Assembly (NCBI GenBank): GCA_019925105.1
Contig: JAHGAU010000019.1
Coordinates: 248,001 to 312,000, forward strand
Length of the DNA stretch: 64,000 bases
Source of the DNA: Niebla homalea
Taxonomy: Eukaryota > Ascomycota > Lecanoromycetes > Lecanorales > Ramalinaceae
Reading direction: 5' to 3'
Shown: positions 40,224 to 52,120 of the stretch, piece after piece
Layout of the letters: the number at the start of each line of letters is the position of its first letter
Position numbering within the stretch: position 1 is the stretch's first letter
The notes under the pieces: model-generated
The model's input: the letters and a program-made list of their open reading frames with translations, nothing else
Told to the model about the DNA's origin: nothing
The model's database searches: none
Program-made: the position numbers and the translations under genes

Positions 40224-41850
40224 ATAGCGACGAACAAAGGGACCCTAGAGGTCCAAAACGATATATATATATATATAACTCTATTAACAGTAAGGGAAGT
40301 ATATTAAATACGATAAGTAAAAGTGGCGTAATAATTAAGAATAAGGTAATAAACGGGTAAGTAACCTATATTAATAGAAACGGCGACGATATATACGGGT
40401 AATATAATAATAATAAACCGGATAGCGCTTAAAATAAGTAAAAGAATTAAAATTAATAAAATATATATATTAAAGCGTATAAAATACGTAATAATAATAT
40501 AGAGATAATAAATAAATAAAGGGGTAAAAAGACTGGTACGGTATTAATAATAAAAAGTATAAGCGGAAAAAAAGGACGGGAAAACTATAGTAAAAGTATT
40601 ATTAAGGATATATAAAAGGGAAATAAAGTTAATAAAGAAAATAAAACCTTAAAGGATCAAAAATAAAAAACGGAAATAATACGTCGCCCGGTAAATAAGG
40701 GTAAAAGGGCAATAAAAGAAACGGTAAAAGCCCTAAAAGGACTCCTTACAGTAAAATAAAAAAATATTATATTTAAGATTTAATTAATACTATAGATTAA
40801 ATTAAAAAACGTAAGGGACTTCTATATAAAAATAAGAATAAAGTTGGGGGAGGCGGAGTACCTATAGGGTTCTCAAAGGGCGGGAATAAAAACGTTAATA
40901 AAAAGTAAAAACGGTAATTTAAAATTAAAGGTATAAAATAAGGGTATAAAAGCGGTAACCTTTTAAGCGAAAGAAAATTAAGCAATAAAAATAATAAAAG
41001 GGATATTTATAATAAAAAATAAAGGGATAACAGAGGAAAAAATAATTATATTAAAAAAAGTAAAAATAATATTAATCCGCTTATTTAATAATAAAAAGAA
41101 AAATATAATTATAAAAATAAACTTATTATAATTAATAAAGGCTTTTAAAATAATAATGGAATTATTAATAAAATAAATTATCGTAATATATAAACTATAA
41201 AGTAAAGATATTTTTTTTAATATAATATTATTAAAGATAAAAGAAAGCTTAAAGAAATTTAAGGCTTAAGTTAATAAGGGAAAGTATAAGTTAATTAAGG
41301 TTTTAAGGTAATCGTTTATTATTATAATAAATAAAATATATTTATTATATTTTATAAAAACTGAAAAAGAAATTATATTAAAGAATATAAAAAAAGAAAA
41401 TACGGTTTTTTACTTAAAGTTTAAAATCGTTAATTATAAACTTCCTCCGGTAATAAAAAAACCTAATTCTTTAAAATATATAAAAAGGTATTTTACTGTT
41501 ATATTAAACGTAACGTTAATAAAGATATATAATAACGTTTTAAATAAAAAGATTATTAAAAAAAGATTTCTTAAAATAACTTAATTATAAATAAAACGGC
41601 GGATATTTATTAATATTTTAAATATTAAGGTTATAAATATATTATTATAAAATACTTTAATATTATAAAATATATAATTTACGTTAAAAATTATAATATT
41701 TATAAATATATAAAGTTAATAATTAAGGAACTTAGAAAGAATACGTTTAAATATATTATATATAATAAGGAGGGATATTTAATATAAGATTTTAAGTATA
41801 TAATAAGAATTAAGGAAATTAAACGTAAAGAAACCCGGATAACCGTGAAA
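40224..41850 (+). pseudogene. LINE M ORF1 remnant; start codon lost
   Basis: The expected ATG is ATA at 40224-40226, followed by ATNKGTLEVQND. It continues through a Lys/Glu-rich middle part to the knuckle region near 41660-41790, where Cys codons are Tyr. The ATG-to-ATA change is one G-to-A step. Stops are frequent. An antisense open stretch at 40797-40985 is a shadow. Confidence 0.82.
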
Positions 41851-44800
41851 ATCCAATAATATAATATATACGGAATTAATTTAATAGGTTAATTAAAGGT
41901 AACTTTAAGACGCAAACTTAATTAATTAAATAATAAAAGGTAAATAATAATAATAAATAAAATAAAAATAAAAACTTTTTATAATTTTAACTTTAAAAGT
42001 TAACCGTCCTATATCTTTAATAATAACCGGGAAGATATTAAGTTAAAAAACATTTAATATTAATAAAAAGTCCGTAATTTAAACGGATATAAATAAAAGA
42101 GTTTTTATAAAAATTAATATATAATATATTAACGCTTTTAAAAATAATATAATATAATATTTATAATAAAAAAATTAAAATAATAATATTAATATTTAAG
42201 TTTAAAGAAGTTAAGGACGTTAATATTATAATAATATAAAAATCATTATAAAATTTATATATATATATATTTATTAATTTAAAAGAAAGGTTTTATTTAG
42301 CCTTAAAAAAGGATAAAATAACCAGAATATACTTTTTTTATAAATAAACAGTTTAACATAAATAATTAAGATGATACTTATTACGGTAAAAACCTTTATA
42401 TATTCCGTATTATAAAGGAAAAAGACTTAAAGGGTAATTTTAATATTTATAATATATATAACCCGCTATTAATTAATAAAAAAGGCTATTTATAATATTG
42501 TTATTTAAAGAGGTTTTAATTACTTTAAGTAAATATATATTATTTAAAGATTTTAATTTATATTATTATATATAAAATAAAAAAGGACGTATAATAAATT
42601 ACGTTAAATTAAACGACCTATTAATAATTATTATTGAAACTAATTTTTTATTATTAATATTATAAAGGACTATTATATAAAAAAGTTATAAGTTTAAAAT
42701 AATAATTAATTTAACCTTTAATACGGAAAAGGTTATTAACGTAATTATAATATATAAGTTATAAAAAGACTTAAAATATAACTTAAATTATATATTAATA
42801 TAAATAACTTTAAATTAAACCGTTAATATAACTTTATTATTATTAATAAAGAAAATATAAAAACGGTTAAAATAATAAAAATTTATAAGAAAACAGAAGA
42901 AATAGTAATATAATTTACGGATTTCCCTTAATTAAATAATAGAAACCGGATTACTTTCTTTATAAAGTAAATAATAAAAATATTAAATAAAATAATTAAT
43001 AAAATAATGCCAATAATAAAGTTTTCTTAAAAAGTTAAAACTTATTAAAATAAAGGGTATATAATTATAATTATAAAAATAAAAAAATTAATAAAGTAAG
43101 CTTTTAAGTATAAAAATTAAGAAATACTTAATTAATTAAAAGTTACTTAAAAAAAAAAAGGAAAAGATTATTAAAAAGGTTAAATAAATATACTTTTAAT
43201 CTATAATATATAACTTAACGGTTTTACCTTATAATATTTAAAAGTTAATAAAATATAATAAAGAATAAAATAAGAAACCAAAGTTTATTTTTAAATTTTT
43301 ATTTTTTAAAAGACCCAATAATATATTAATTAATACCTTTAATGGTGGGATTAAGGCCCTTAAAGGAGCATTTTTCTCCCCTTTATTAAAAGTTAATTTA
43401 AACGATATTAACGGCGTTATATATTTTAACCCTATATTAATAAATAAAATAATAATATAAAATATAATAATTAAAGCGATTAATAAATTAAAGAAAAATA
43501 AAGCCTTAAAACTGAATTAAATTCCTTAATAAATTCCTATTAATAATAATATTACCGTTTAAAAAGTCTTTATTTATTTCTTTTAAGTATATTTTAACGT
43601 CGGTTACCACTTATATAAGTTTAAGAAAATAAAAATAATTATCCTTAAAAAGCTTATTAAACTGAATTACTTTAAGGTAAAATCTTATAAACTTATTATC
43701 TTCCTTTATACGTTAAGGAAAGCCTTAAAAATAATAATAATAAAAATCCATAATAATTATTTAAAGAATTATAGACTTTTTTCCGATTAATAAATAAAAG
43801 TTAAAAAAAGTTATTTAATAAAAATAATCTTTAAAGGATTAATCGACGGTATATATACGGTATAAAATTACGGGAAAAAATATATTATAAGTTTTCTTTC
43901 TTTTAATATTATAAATATTTTTAATAAAATAAATTATTAAAAATTATTATATAACTTAAGGAAAAAAGGGATATTACTTTTTTTTAATTAAGTAAATGAA
44001 AAATTTTTTAAGCAATTAAATTATATTGATTAACCTAAGATAAAAGATAAGCCCGATAAAGCCCATTATAATAAGGATTCCTTAAGGATTACTTATTTTT
44101 TTTTTATATTATTTTTATTTTTTTAACGGTTTATTAATCGAAAAACTTATTAAATTAAAATAAAAAATCTAAATCGGAAGCTTTATTAATAACGTTTACC
44201 TTTTAATTTATATTACCTTTATACGTATAAACTATTTAAAACTAAAATAGGCCTATAAAGTTTATCTTTAATAAGTAAGAATTTACGGAGCTTAATTTAC
44301 GTTATATAAATATAAATTTATTTATATAATTAAAAGTTTAAAGTTATACGATATAATAATTATAATAAACTTAAGTAAAATTATAATAAAGCCGGATATT
44401 AATATTAAAATCTTTAATCTTTAAGTAAATAAAAAGCTTAATTAAAAGGACTATATAAGAAAAATTTAAAAGAAAATAACTTTATAGGAAAAAAACTTTA
44501 TTTATTTTATTATATTAATATAAGGAATTATATTATAAAAGGCCCGGACTATTTATTAGGTTATAATAAAGCTAATTATAATATATTTTATAATTATTTA
44601 ATATATACTTAAGGATACTCCGGAATATAAGAAAAAGTTTATTTAAATATTATAGAAAACCCAGAACCGGTATTTAAGAATACTTAATAGTACTTATAAA
44701 ATAACCTTTATCCCGGTATTAAAGTTTAAAGTCTTTATACCGTTAGTTAAGGTTTTATTAAATTAAATAATTACTTAAATAAGGTTAAAGAAATATATAT

Positions 44801-45845
44801 ATTTAATTACGATAATAAGAAACGGGCGAATCCATTAAAATCTTAATAAGCTTTAAGTTAAAAAAAGTAAATTAAAGATATTTATCCCCCTTCTTATTAA
44901 GATAAAATAAGAATAAATTTAAAAAAAATATTTTTATTAATATCCCGGAAATTAATCTAAATATATATAAATTTTTATTAAACGTAAAAAAACTAAGATT
45001 AAAAGGATTTAAAGAATAAAAATTATAATAATTATTTTATAAGTTATAATAAAATAAATTAAACGTTAACGGAAATATAAAGACTTTATATTTTAAGGTT
45101 ATTATTATTTAACTTTTAATAATAAAAAGATTATTAATAAGTATTTCCGTTATTATAATATTATAAGGAAAAATAATAACGTATTAATAATTTAACTTTA
45201 AATAAATAAAAATAATTTAATTTATTTCTTATTTATTATATATATCGGAAATTAAATAAATATTAAATATAAATATAAATAAAGAAAATAAAACGCTATA
45301 TATATCCTTATTTCTTATTTTTTATTTATAAAAATTAAGTTAAAATTTATTATAAAAGTTAATATTTATAATTATTATTAAATATTATTTATAAAATAAA
45401 ATATCCGGATAATTATTAAGTTTATAATATTTATCAGATTATTATTATAGTTTAACTTTATTATAAAGATAAATAAGGTTATTAAAGACTTTATAAAGAA
45501 AATCCGTTACCGGTTAAGGAGGAAAAAGAAAAGCGGAAATTGGTTATATTAATTATATAAACCGGAAAGTATTTTTTATAGCCGTAAAAATATAATAATA
45601 AACGTTTATTAAAAATTTTTAAAAATTTAATAATAATAATAATATAAGAAAAATATATATTAAGTATATAAATATTAATAAAAATATTTAAAAGCGTTAC
45701 GTAAAATTAAAATAATATAAATATATAAAGGAACGGAAGAGTAATAAATTTAAAAGTAACCCTTATAAGGATACGGTTATAATATTATAGATTTTCTTAA
45801 AGGAATTAAAATATAGGAAGTATATAAATAAATTATTATTTTTTA
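41850..45845 (+). pseudogene. LINE M ORF2 remnant: endonuclease and reverse transcriptase
   Basis: The endonuclease block LFKDFNLYYYI near 42528-42567 keeps the Asp of DFN. The RT block KPIIIRIP-GLLI lies near 44055-44097, and the C-terminal basic block near 45660-45845. Motif order equals LINE A. The start is placed where VKIQ-YNIYG follows the ORF1 knuckles; this boundary is uncertain. Confidence 0.82.
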
Positions 45846-47277
45846 AACGGCCGTTAATATCTTTTACTTTAAGGGATAAAGGATAAAAGCTTAATAAACG
45901 CCGGTTTTTACTTTAACGTTATAAGTATCAAGTTTTTACGGTTATTAATAAAGTTAAAAGGCTATATATTAAGGAACGCCGGAATTAACTTAGCTAGATC
46001 CGTAATATAAATTAATCAATCAATCAATAATAGTTCCTATATTATTATAATATTCACGGTTTTTATTTCTTTAAATTTAAATAATAATAATATTATTTTA
46101 ATTACTTTATTTTATATATTATATTATATTACTCTTAAAAGTATTAATATAATATATATTAACTTCGGTCGGGGCCTCCCCGTTAATTTTTTTAAGCTAC
46201 CGGCCCCTTATTAAAGTTAAACGTTATTTATTCTGGCTTTTTTATAGTTATTATTATTACTTTAAGGCGGCCGGATTTAAAGATTAACGTTATAATAAGC
46301 TTCTTTTTCTTTACGCTATTTATTATGGTTTTTACCCGTTTTTTTACGATTAACTTTACTCCCGTTTTAAGACCGTTTTTAATTAACTTGTTAACTTAAC
46401 TTTATGTAAGTTATACCGTTAAACCTTAATACTTATTTTATTTTTTTATGTTTAATTTCCTTAATCTTTACCGGGTAATTCAGGTTTTATACCGGGTGTT
46501 TATCCTTCCCGTATATTATATACTTATATACGTTTTTAGAAAGGCCTTTACTTATCAAGTTTAAGTATTTATATATATTATACTTTTTAATATATATTAT
46601 ACAATTTATATTAATAAAATATTGCGTAATAATACATTTATAGTTTTAATATTTAAAGTTTTAATAAATATCCCCCATTTTATTTTATAATTAAGTTAAT
46701 TTAAAGAACTTTCCCTTAATAATCCTTTTATTTAAGATATTCTTATATACTCTTAATAACGTTATACTTAATATAACCGTAAAGTATTTCTTTACCCGTT
46801 TCAAAGTATCCGGTTTCTTTATTAAAAAGGAAGTTTATAATGAATGATTTTTAATTTAAAATAAAGGATTATATTCTCCCTTTTTATACGTTTTAAAATA
46901 AATTCCCTTTTTACTTTTATAAAACGTATTAAGTATATCTTATTTACCGTAACAATAAATACTTACCTTAATATTTTTATTATTTCAAGTTCGTTTTTAT
47001 TAGCTTCCTGTTTTAATTTTTTTTAGTTTTCTTTTACCTTTAAAAACGCCGTATTAAGGAAAATGTTTTTACTTTATAATTTACGTATAACAACAATTTA
47101 TTCCGTTAATAACTTTCCTATTACTTTAAACGCTTTTATAAGCTATAAAAGGTTTATTTTTGTAACGGTGTTTTCCTCTTCTTTAATTAATAAATAGATT
47201 ATTACCGTTCTCGCTTTTTTTAACGCTATTGTTTTCTTTTTAATCAATATTGTCTTGAAATGTGAGATATAAGTTAC

Positions 47278-47488
47278 TGTTATGGTAGGAAACAACATAG
47301 GGGTTAGTGCTTACCTCGTGACCCTAGCGTAGCTGGGCCACAGGAATACTTAACACCTGTCCTTCCCACTTTTCCTTTTACTTCTTTAGCAATTAGTCTA
47401 CTCACCAAATATACCATTTATTAGGGCTATATACACATTTCACATTACCATACTACCCTCAAGCTTCAGGCATACGTCTGGCTTAACA
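47278..47488 (+). repeat. Solo LTR of the gypsy family (211 bp)
   Basis: Begins TGTTATGG and ends CTTAACA (inverted ends TGTTA/TAACA). It is flanked by GTTAC at 47273-47277 and 47489-47493, a perfect 5-bp target duplication. It is the same length as the LTR at 6099-6309 and far less mutated, keeping most CpA/TpG pairs. The strand given is that of the homologous 3' LTR. It is most simply explained by LTR-LTR recombination removing the internal part. Confidence 0.95.
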
Positions 47489-47493
47489 GTTAC

Positions 47494-48287
47494 TTGATTA
47501 TTCTCTATATACAGAAGTGCGACTAAGTACTCCTGAATCCCGGCTACCCCAATTGGGTCTAGCTTCGGATCATATCCAATCTACTTAAGTACCAGGTAAT
47601 TAATATAAGTACTTTTAATACTCCCCTTTAAGCTTTAATATATATTACTTATATAATTATTTATTTATAATACCATATTCTATTATTGCTTTAAGCTTCA
47701 ATTTTTTATATAACGTATATTTTATTTAAGTGATATTTTTTATAAGCTATTAAAGCTCCTTTATAGCGGTAATCTTTGTTTCCCTATAGCGGTAATCTTT
47801 ACTCCCTTATAGCGGTAATTTTTTGCTTCCCTATACTGTAGCGGTGGTCCTTTCATAGTGAAATACCTTTAAAAGATTATATTTATAGCTTTAAAGGTAT
47901 ATTACTTACTCCCTTAAGTTATAAAGCCGGCGTAACGACGGCGAGCTCCCTTATATCTTAAATTATCCTTTAATAACCTTCCGGGGTACGTAATTTCATC
48001 GGGGTATACTCCGGGATAAATATCGTTTTTTACGATTTACTTTCCTTTTAAAATATTTTTTTAACCTCCTTATTTTATATATTAAATTTATATTAAAATA
48101 TACTTTTAAACTCCTTAAGATTAATAATAACTTCTTTATAAGTAATTAAGAACTCCCCTTATAAGTACCTTACCGAATCCCATAAAGCGGAAAACGTTAC
48201 GTTAACATTAAATTAACGCTTAAAATGGCTGTAAAATATAAGTAGCGTAAACTCCGCTTAAAAGTTAAAGTGAATTTTTTTTAAAAA
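47494..48287. other. Unclassified region between solo LTR and inverted repeat
   Basis: The first 130 bp (to about 47620) are GC-balanced and unmutated, continuing the sequence left of the LTR target; the rest is AT-rich. It contains the 47759-47850 tandem repeat. I see no protein motif and no other copy in the window. Confidence 0.5.
47759..47850 (+). repeat. Tandem repeat, about 25-bp unit, 3-4 copies
   Basis: The unit tatagcggtaatctttrytt(t)ccc occurs three times, followed by a diverged fourth (tgtagcggtggtcctttc). The tract is AT-richer than the island before it but lightly mutated. Confidence 0.85.
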
Positions 48288-48356
48288 ATACGTTAAAGTA
48301 AATTTAAATTAAAAGTACCGTTAACTCGGCGTTAATTCGGCGTTAATTCAGCGTTA
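48288..48356 (+). repeat. Left arm of a ~60-bp inverted repeat bracketing the 48.5-50.1 kb array
   Basis: Contains ttaaaagtaccgttaactcg followed by gcgttaattcg units. The reverse complement of 50111-50174 matches it over about 60 bp, apart from one extra 11-bp unit (ttcggcgttaa) here and a few C-to-T differences. Confidence 0.82.
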
Positions 48357-48491
48357 ATTCGACTTTAACTTAACTTTAACTTTACGTTAAAGTAACTTAA
48401 AAAAAAACTAAGTAATATAATAATAATACGTTTTATTTATAATATTTAAGTATTATTAATTTTTTCTTTTATTTAAATATATACTTATTTA

Positions 48492-48625
48492 TTAAAGGGC
48501 TTAATAAAGGGGCTGGTAAAGGGGCTGGTAAAGGGGCTGGTAAAGGGGCTGGTAAAGGGGCTGGTAAAGGGCTTGGTAAAGGGCTTGGTAAAGGGCCTGG
48601 TAAAGGGCTTAGTAAAGGGTTTGCT
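48492..48625 (+). repeat. 12-bp tandem array, unit GGGGCTGGTAAA
   Basis: About eleven units. The left ones are near-identical GGGGCTGGTAAA and the right ones drift to GGGCTTGGTAAA and GGGCCTGGTAAA. Related but degenerate units adjoin the core at 28430-28480 and 38125-38165. Confidence 0.93.
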
Positions 48626-48639
48626 GAGGGTGGGGTAAG

Positions 48640-48790
48640 GGTGCAGGTAAAGGGCCTTGCTTACCTCTCAGGTTCTCCATCCAAATCACGGTATTTTTCG
48701 GCCTGTTACGGTAGGGGCATACGGGTATCGGGCGTCGCATTATAGTGAAGGGCCTGGTAAAAGGCTTAGTAAAGGGTTCGCAGTAGGTAA
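48640..48790 (-). repeat. Conserved core repeat, copy 3 (best preserved)
   Basis: On the minus strand the frame is open through [36 protein letters not shown] and [14 protein letters not shown]. It keeps CpA/TpG pairs, so it is unmutated. After LRG the DNA reads AGAGGTAAGC, which resembles a 5' splice site. It is flanked by the 12-mer array on one side and the hexamer array on the other. No start codon in a convincing context is seen. Confidence 0.75.
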
Positions 48791-49360
48791 GGGTGCAGTA
48801 GGTGAGGGTATAGTAGGTAAGGGTGCAGTAGGTAAAAGTGTAGTAAATAAGGGTGCAGGAGGTGAGGGTGCAGTAGGTAAGGGTGCAGTAAATAAAGGTA
48901 CAGGAGGTAAAAGTGTAATAGGTGAGGGTATAAGAGGTGAGGTAGGTGAGGGAGGTAAGGGTGCAGTACGTAAGGGTGCAGTAGGTAAGGGTACGGGTGG
49001 TGGTAAAGGTGGTAGTGCAGGTGGTAGTGCAGGTGGTAGTGCAGGTGGTAGTGGTACAGGTGAGGGTGAGGGTAATGGTAAGGTAGGTGAGGGTAATAGT
49101 AAGGTAGGTAAGGGTAAGGGTGAGGGTGAGGGTGAGGGTAAGGGTGAGGGTGAGGGTGCAAGTGAAGGTGCAAGTGAGGGTAAGGGTGATGAGGGAGGGT
49201 AATAAGGGTGATAAAGGTAATAATAAGGGTGATGGTGATGTTGAGGGTAAGGGTGCAGGTAAGGGTGAGGGTAAGGGTGCAGGTGAGGGTGTAGGTAAGG
49301 GTGCAGGTGAGGGTGTAGGTATGGATGAGGGTAAGGGTGAGGGTAAGGGTGAGGGTAAGG

Positions 49361-49458
<98 letters not shown>

Positions 49459-50057
49459 AAGGGTGAGGGTAAGGGTGATGGTGAGGGTGATGGTGAGGGT
49501 GATAAGGGTGGTGAGGGGTGGTGGTAAGGTGCAGGTGATAATGTAGGTAAGAGTAAGGGTAAGGGTAATAGTGAGGGTGATAGTAAGGGTAATAAGGGTG
49601 GTAAGGGGTGGTAATAAGGTACAGGTAATAATGCAGGTAAAGATAAGGGTAATAATATAAGTGATAGTAAGGGTAATGCAGGTAATAATAATGATAAAGG
49701 TGAGGGTAATGGTGCAGGTGCAGGTGCAGGTATAGGTATAGGTGCAGGTACAGGTGCAGGTGAAGGTAAGGGTGAAGGTAAGGGTGATAATAAGGGTGAT
49801 AATACAGGTAATAATGCAGGTAATAATATAGGTAATAATATAGGTAATAATGCAGGTAATAATATAGGTAATAATGCAGGTAATGGTGCAGGTGATAGTG
49901 TAGGTGATGGTGTAGGTGAGGGTGGTAAGGTGTAGGTGATAATACAGGTAAGGGTAAGGGTACAGGTGCAGGTAAGGGTGGTAATAAGGGTGCAGGTAAG
50001 GGTAGTGGTAAGGGTGGTAAGGGTGCAGGTAATAATAAAGGTGAAGGTGCGGTAAGG
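48780..50057 (+). repeat. Large GGGTRA/GGTGCA hexamer array (about 1.28 kb)
   Basis: Nearly all of the region is hexamers: GGTAAG, GGTGAG, GGTGCA and GGTAAT variants, with a near-perfect GGGTGA run at about 49360-49456. Frames on both strands stay open (for example 48657-49202 and 49120-49527 plus; 48766-49173 minus) because the unit has few stops. Multiple frames are open at once and no codon pattern favours one. The strand bias of G is complete. Confidence 0.95.
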
Positions 50058-50064
50058 GTATTAC

Positions 50065-50083
50065 AAAAAAAAAAAAAAAAAAA
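50065..50083 (+). repeat. A19 tract at the end of the hexamer array
   Basis: A run of 19 A directly follows the array (attac then A19) and precedes the right inverted-repeat arm by about 27 bp. It could be a poly(A) trace of an RNA-derived insertion or simple slippage. Confidence 0.8.
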
Positions 50084-50110
50084 GAACGTATTTATAAAGT
50101 CTTTCTGAAG

Positions 50111-50174
50111 TCACTTTAACGCTGAGTTAACGCCGAGTTAACGGTACTTTTAATTTAAATTCACTTTAACGTAT
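50111..50174 (-). repeat. Right arm of the inverted repeat bracketing the array
   Basis: The reverse complement matches 48288-48356. It retains gtgaattt and cgagttaacg where the left arm has gtaaattt and cgttaattcg, so it is the less mutated arm. Confidence 0.82.
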
Positions 50175-50179
50175 CTTTC

Positions 50180-51860
50180 AATAATAAGCCATGTTAACTA
50201 CCCGTTGATACCGCGTTTAAAACTATATGAATTCCCCTAAGGTAGTTTAAAGCTTACCTTAAGTAACTTAAAAATAAAGCTATAAGGTTATTAATATTAT
50301 TAATAAAGCTTTAATTAATATAAGGACGTTCTAGGGGTATTTTAAGGTTAAGTACCTTATAAAACCTTTTAAAGGGTTAATATAATAAAGGTTTTATTAA
50401 GTTATTAACGACTTATTTATACGTCGGGATATATTTTAAATCCACCCGGTTTTTCTTATAACTTCCCGAAGCTAATATTATTAAATATTTATATATTTAA
50501 TCCTGGTATAAAATACGGGGTTCTTAATAAAAGCTATAACGCCTTAATTATCTCCGTAAATAATAACGGTAAAAAGGTTCCCAGTTTAATATAATTTGAT
50601 TTTACTTAAAAGCTATTTAAGCTATAAAGTTTTTTTAATTATTTATATTTATCCTATATATTCCGCTTTATAAGTAAAAAGGGCAACCATAACTTAATGC
50701 TTAAATTATTAATTAATCGCGGTATTTCCGATATTAAATATATAGCCCATGATAAACCTCCGGGTTAAATTTATGGTAAAATTGGAATTAATATAACCAT
50801 TAAAAGCTTTTAATTTACCTTAATATACCAGTTAGAAAATAATAATAATACGGAGGTAACGTAAAATTCTTTTTATTAACTTTTAATAATATTTAATAAA
50901 ATTCAATGTGTATTAATTAATTATTAAAATAAAATAAGTAATATTTAAATAAGTTCTAAATATAACGTATATTAAAGAATTTACGGTTAATTAATATTTC
51001 TTCGGGAAAATCAGATTAACCTTATAGTTTTTAAATATAAACTCCGGCTTATATTTTAACTCTATAGGGATATATATAAAAGTAATATCTTATTATTTAT
51101 ATTCTTTAATAACTTTTTTTATATAAACCTTTTAATTAAATCGGAACGTTTTATTTTAACGGTTTTTTATAATAATTATATTTAAATAATAATAAATTAA
51201 CCTTAAGTTAAATATATAGAATTAATTATTAAGTATTTTTCTTAAGTTTATAATACCTTCTTTAAATAAATTAATAAATAAAATATTATTTACGTAGAAA
51301 GCTATAATTATTTTATTTCCAGGGTATATAAGTACGTAATAATCTATAAGTATTAATTTAAACTTTTACTTCTTCATTTGAAAGGATTACTTTAATCCAT
51401 GAAGGTTTTTATTAAGTTTATAATATATATCGGTACCCTTTTTCTAACTATAAAATTACTTTATATAGATTTTTTCCTTAATTAAATTATAAAGAAAGGT
51501 TATCTTTACGTTTATTTACTTTATGTCTTAATCGTTAACCGCTATTAATATAAAAAGTACCTTATAACTTATAAGCTTAACTATAAAAGCGAAAGTTTTA
51601 TTATAATTAATATTTTCCCGTTATTCGTAACCGCGGACCACTTAACGGGCCTTATACCGAATAATTAAACCGTTAACGCCTTTCTTAAAAGTATAGATTT
51701 ATCGTCCCTTTAAAATAATTATACCCGGGGGTATTATATACTTGAATATAAATATTTAGGTATTATTTTTAATATAAAAGTTATATTCGTCCTTTTCCGT
51801 TAATTATTAATTTATTTTCTAATAAATATTTTTTATAACGGTTTATTAATTAAGGAGTTG
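50180..51860 (-). mobile_element. Ty1/copia pol 3' fragment R (RT and RNase H)
   Basis: On the minus strand copia RT motifs follow in order. INYNKTFAFIVKLISYKVLF (family YNETFAPVV) lies at about 51520-51615. Next come KINVKITFLY (QMDVKTAFL), NKNLHGLK (KALYGLK) near 51390-51420, and IIAFYVNNILFI (YVDD to YVNN) near 51265-51330. RNase H follows with GYIFNIGNTAIN near 50740-50780 and ALFTYKAEYIG near 50660-50690. The C-terminus ending NTPRTS is at about 50325. It is an RIP-dead fragment. No LTR is found at its left end, where the inverted-repeat arm begins. Confidence 0.85.
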
Positions 51861-51861
51861 A

Positions 51862-51981
51862 TTGAATGGCGACGAACAAAGGGACCCTAGAGGTCCAAAC
51901 CGATGCGTACACGTATAACTCTCGTAATAGTAAAGGAAGTATATTAAGTGCGATAAGTGGAAGTAACGTGGTAATTAAGAA
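51862..51981 (+). mobile_element. LINE N 5' end, interrupted by copia O
   Basis: It starts just before the ATG at 51866-51868. ORF1 reads MATNKGTLEVQTDAYTYNSR and continues NSKGSILSAISGSNVVIKN, then the copia LTR begins. It is almost unmutated and the cleanest view of the ORF1 N-terminus in the window. The rest of the element is not in the window. Confidence 0.88.
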
Positions 51982-52117
51982 TGTCAGAAGTGCAGAAGGC
52001 AAAGACCTCGGCTATTTACCAAAAGGGGGCTAGCCTACTTCCTGGACTTCTTATAGATAGATATCGCTCAGTACTTTATATAGTACTTAATTAAGTAAGT
52101 TATACCTTACTATTTCA
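51982..52117 (+). repeat. 5' LTR of copia O (136 bp)
   Basis: Begins TGTCAGAAGTGCAGAAGGC and ends CTATTTCA, i.e. TG...CA ends. A second copy lies at 30384-30522. The inner edge was set by the primer-binding site 3 bp downstream. The first 80 bp are unmutated. Confidence 0.82.
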
Positions 52118-52120
52118 ATA

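Larger units (their letters stand above)
40201..46028 (+). mobile_element. LINE M, full-length (5828 bp), inserted in LINE K
   Basis: It is flanked by aatagttccta at 40190-40200 and 46029-46039. It starts with a short (ATA)-rich leader of about 23 bp, then ORF1, and ends with the GGCTATATATTAAGG-type terminal block and an (ATCA)n tail. It is the only uninterrupted copy of the A/J/M subfamily in the window and the reference for joining the pieces of LINE A. Confidence 0.94.
37460..47243 (-). mobile_element. LINE K, internally deleted, split by element L and LINE M
   Basis: The (TGAT)n tail is near 37460-37480. The segments are 37460-37693, 38575-40200 and 46029-47243. Near 39465 it jumps from sequence matching F about 18730 to sequence matching B about 10010 / F about 20680, an internal loss of about 2 kb. 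The right end stops within ORF1 near 47243, 35 bp before the solo LTR, without an ORF1 start. It is RIP-mutated. Confidence 0.85.

Noticed and set aside
40797..40985. 62-codon minus-strand ORF
   Set aside because: Antisense to ORF1 of LINE M; equivalent positions in A and H do not conserve it.
47759..47850. CRISPR-like direct repeats
   Set aside because: Units are head-to-tail without spacers, in eukaryotic-type sequence.
48657..49527. Long open frames of Gly/Lys/Glu, Arg/Val or His/Pro repeats on both strands
   Set aside because: A hexamer array without stop codons opens several frames at once; no start context, no codon preference, and the same pattern is seen in the arrays at 27.7 and 38.2 kb.
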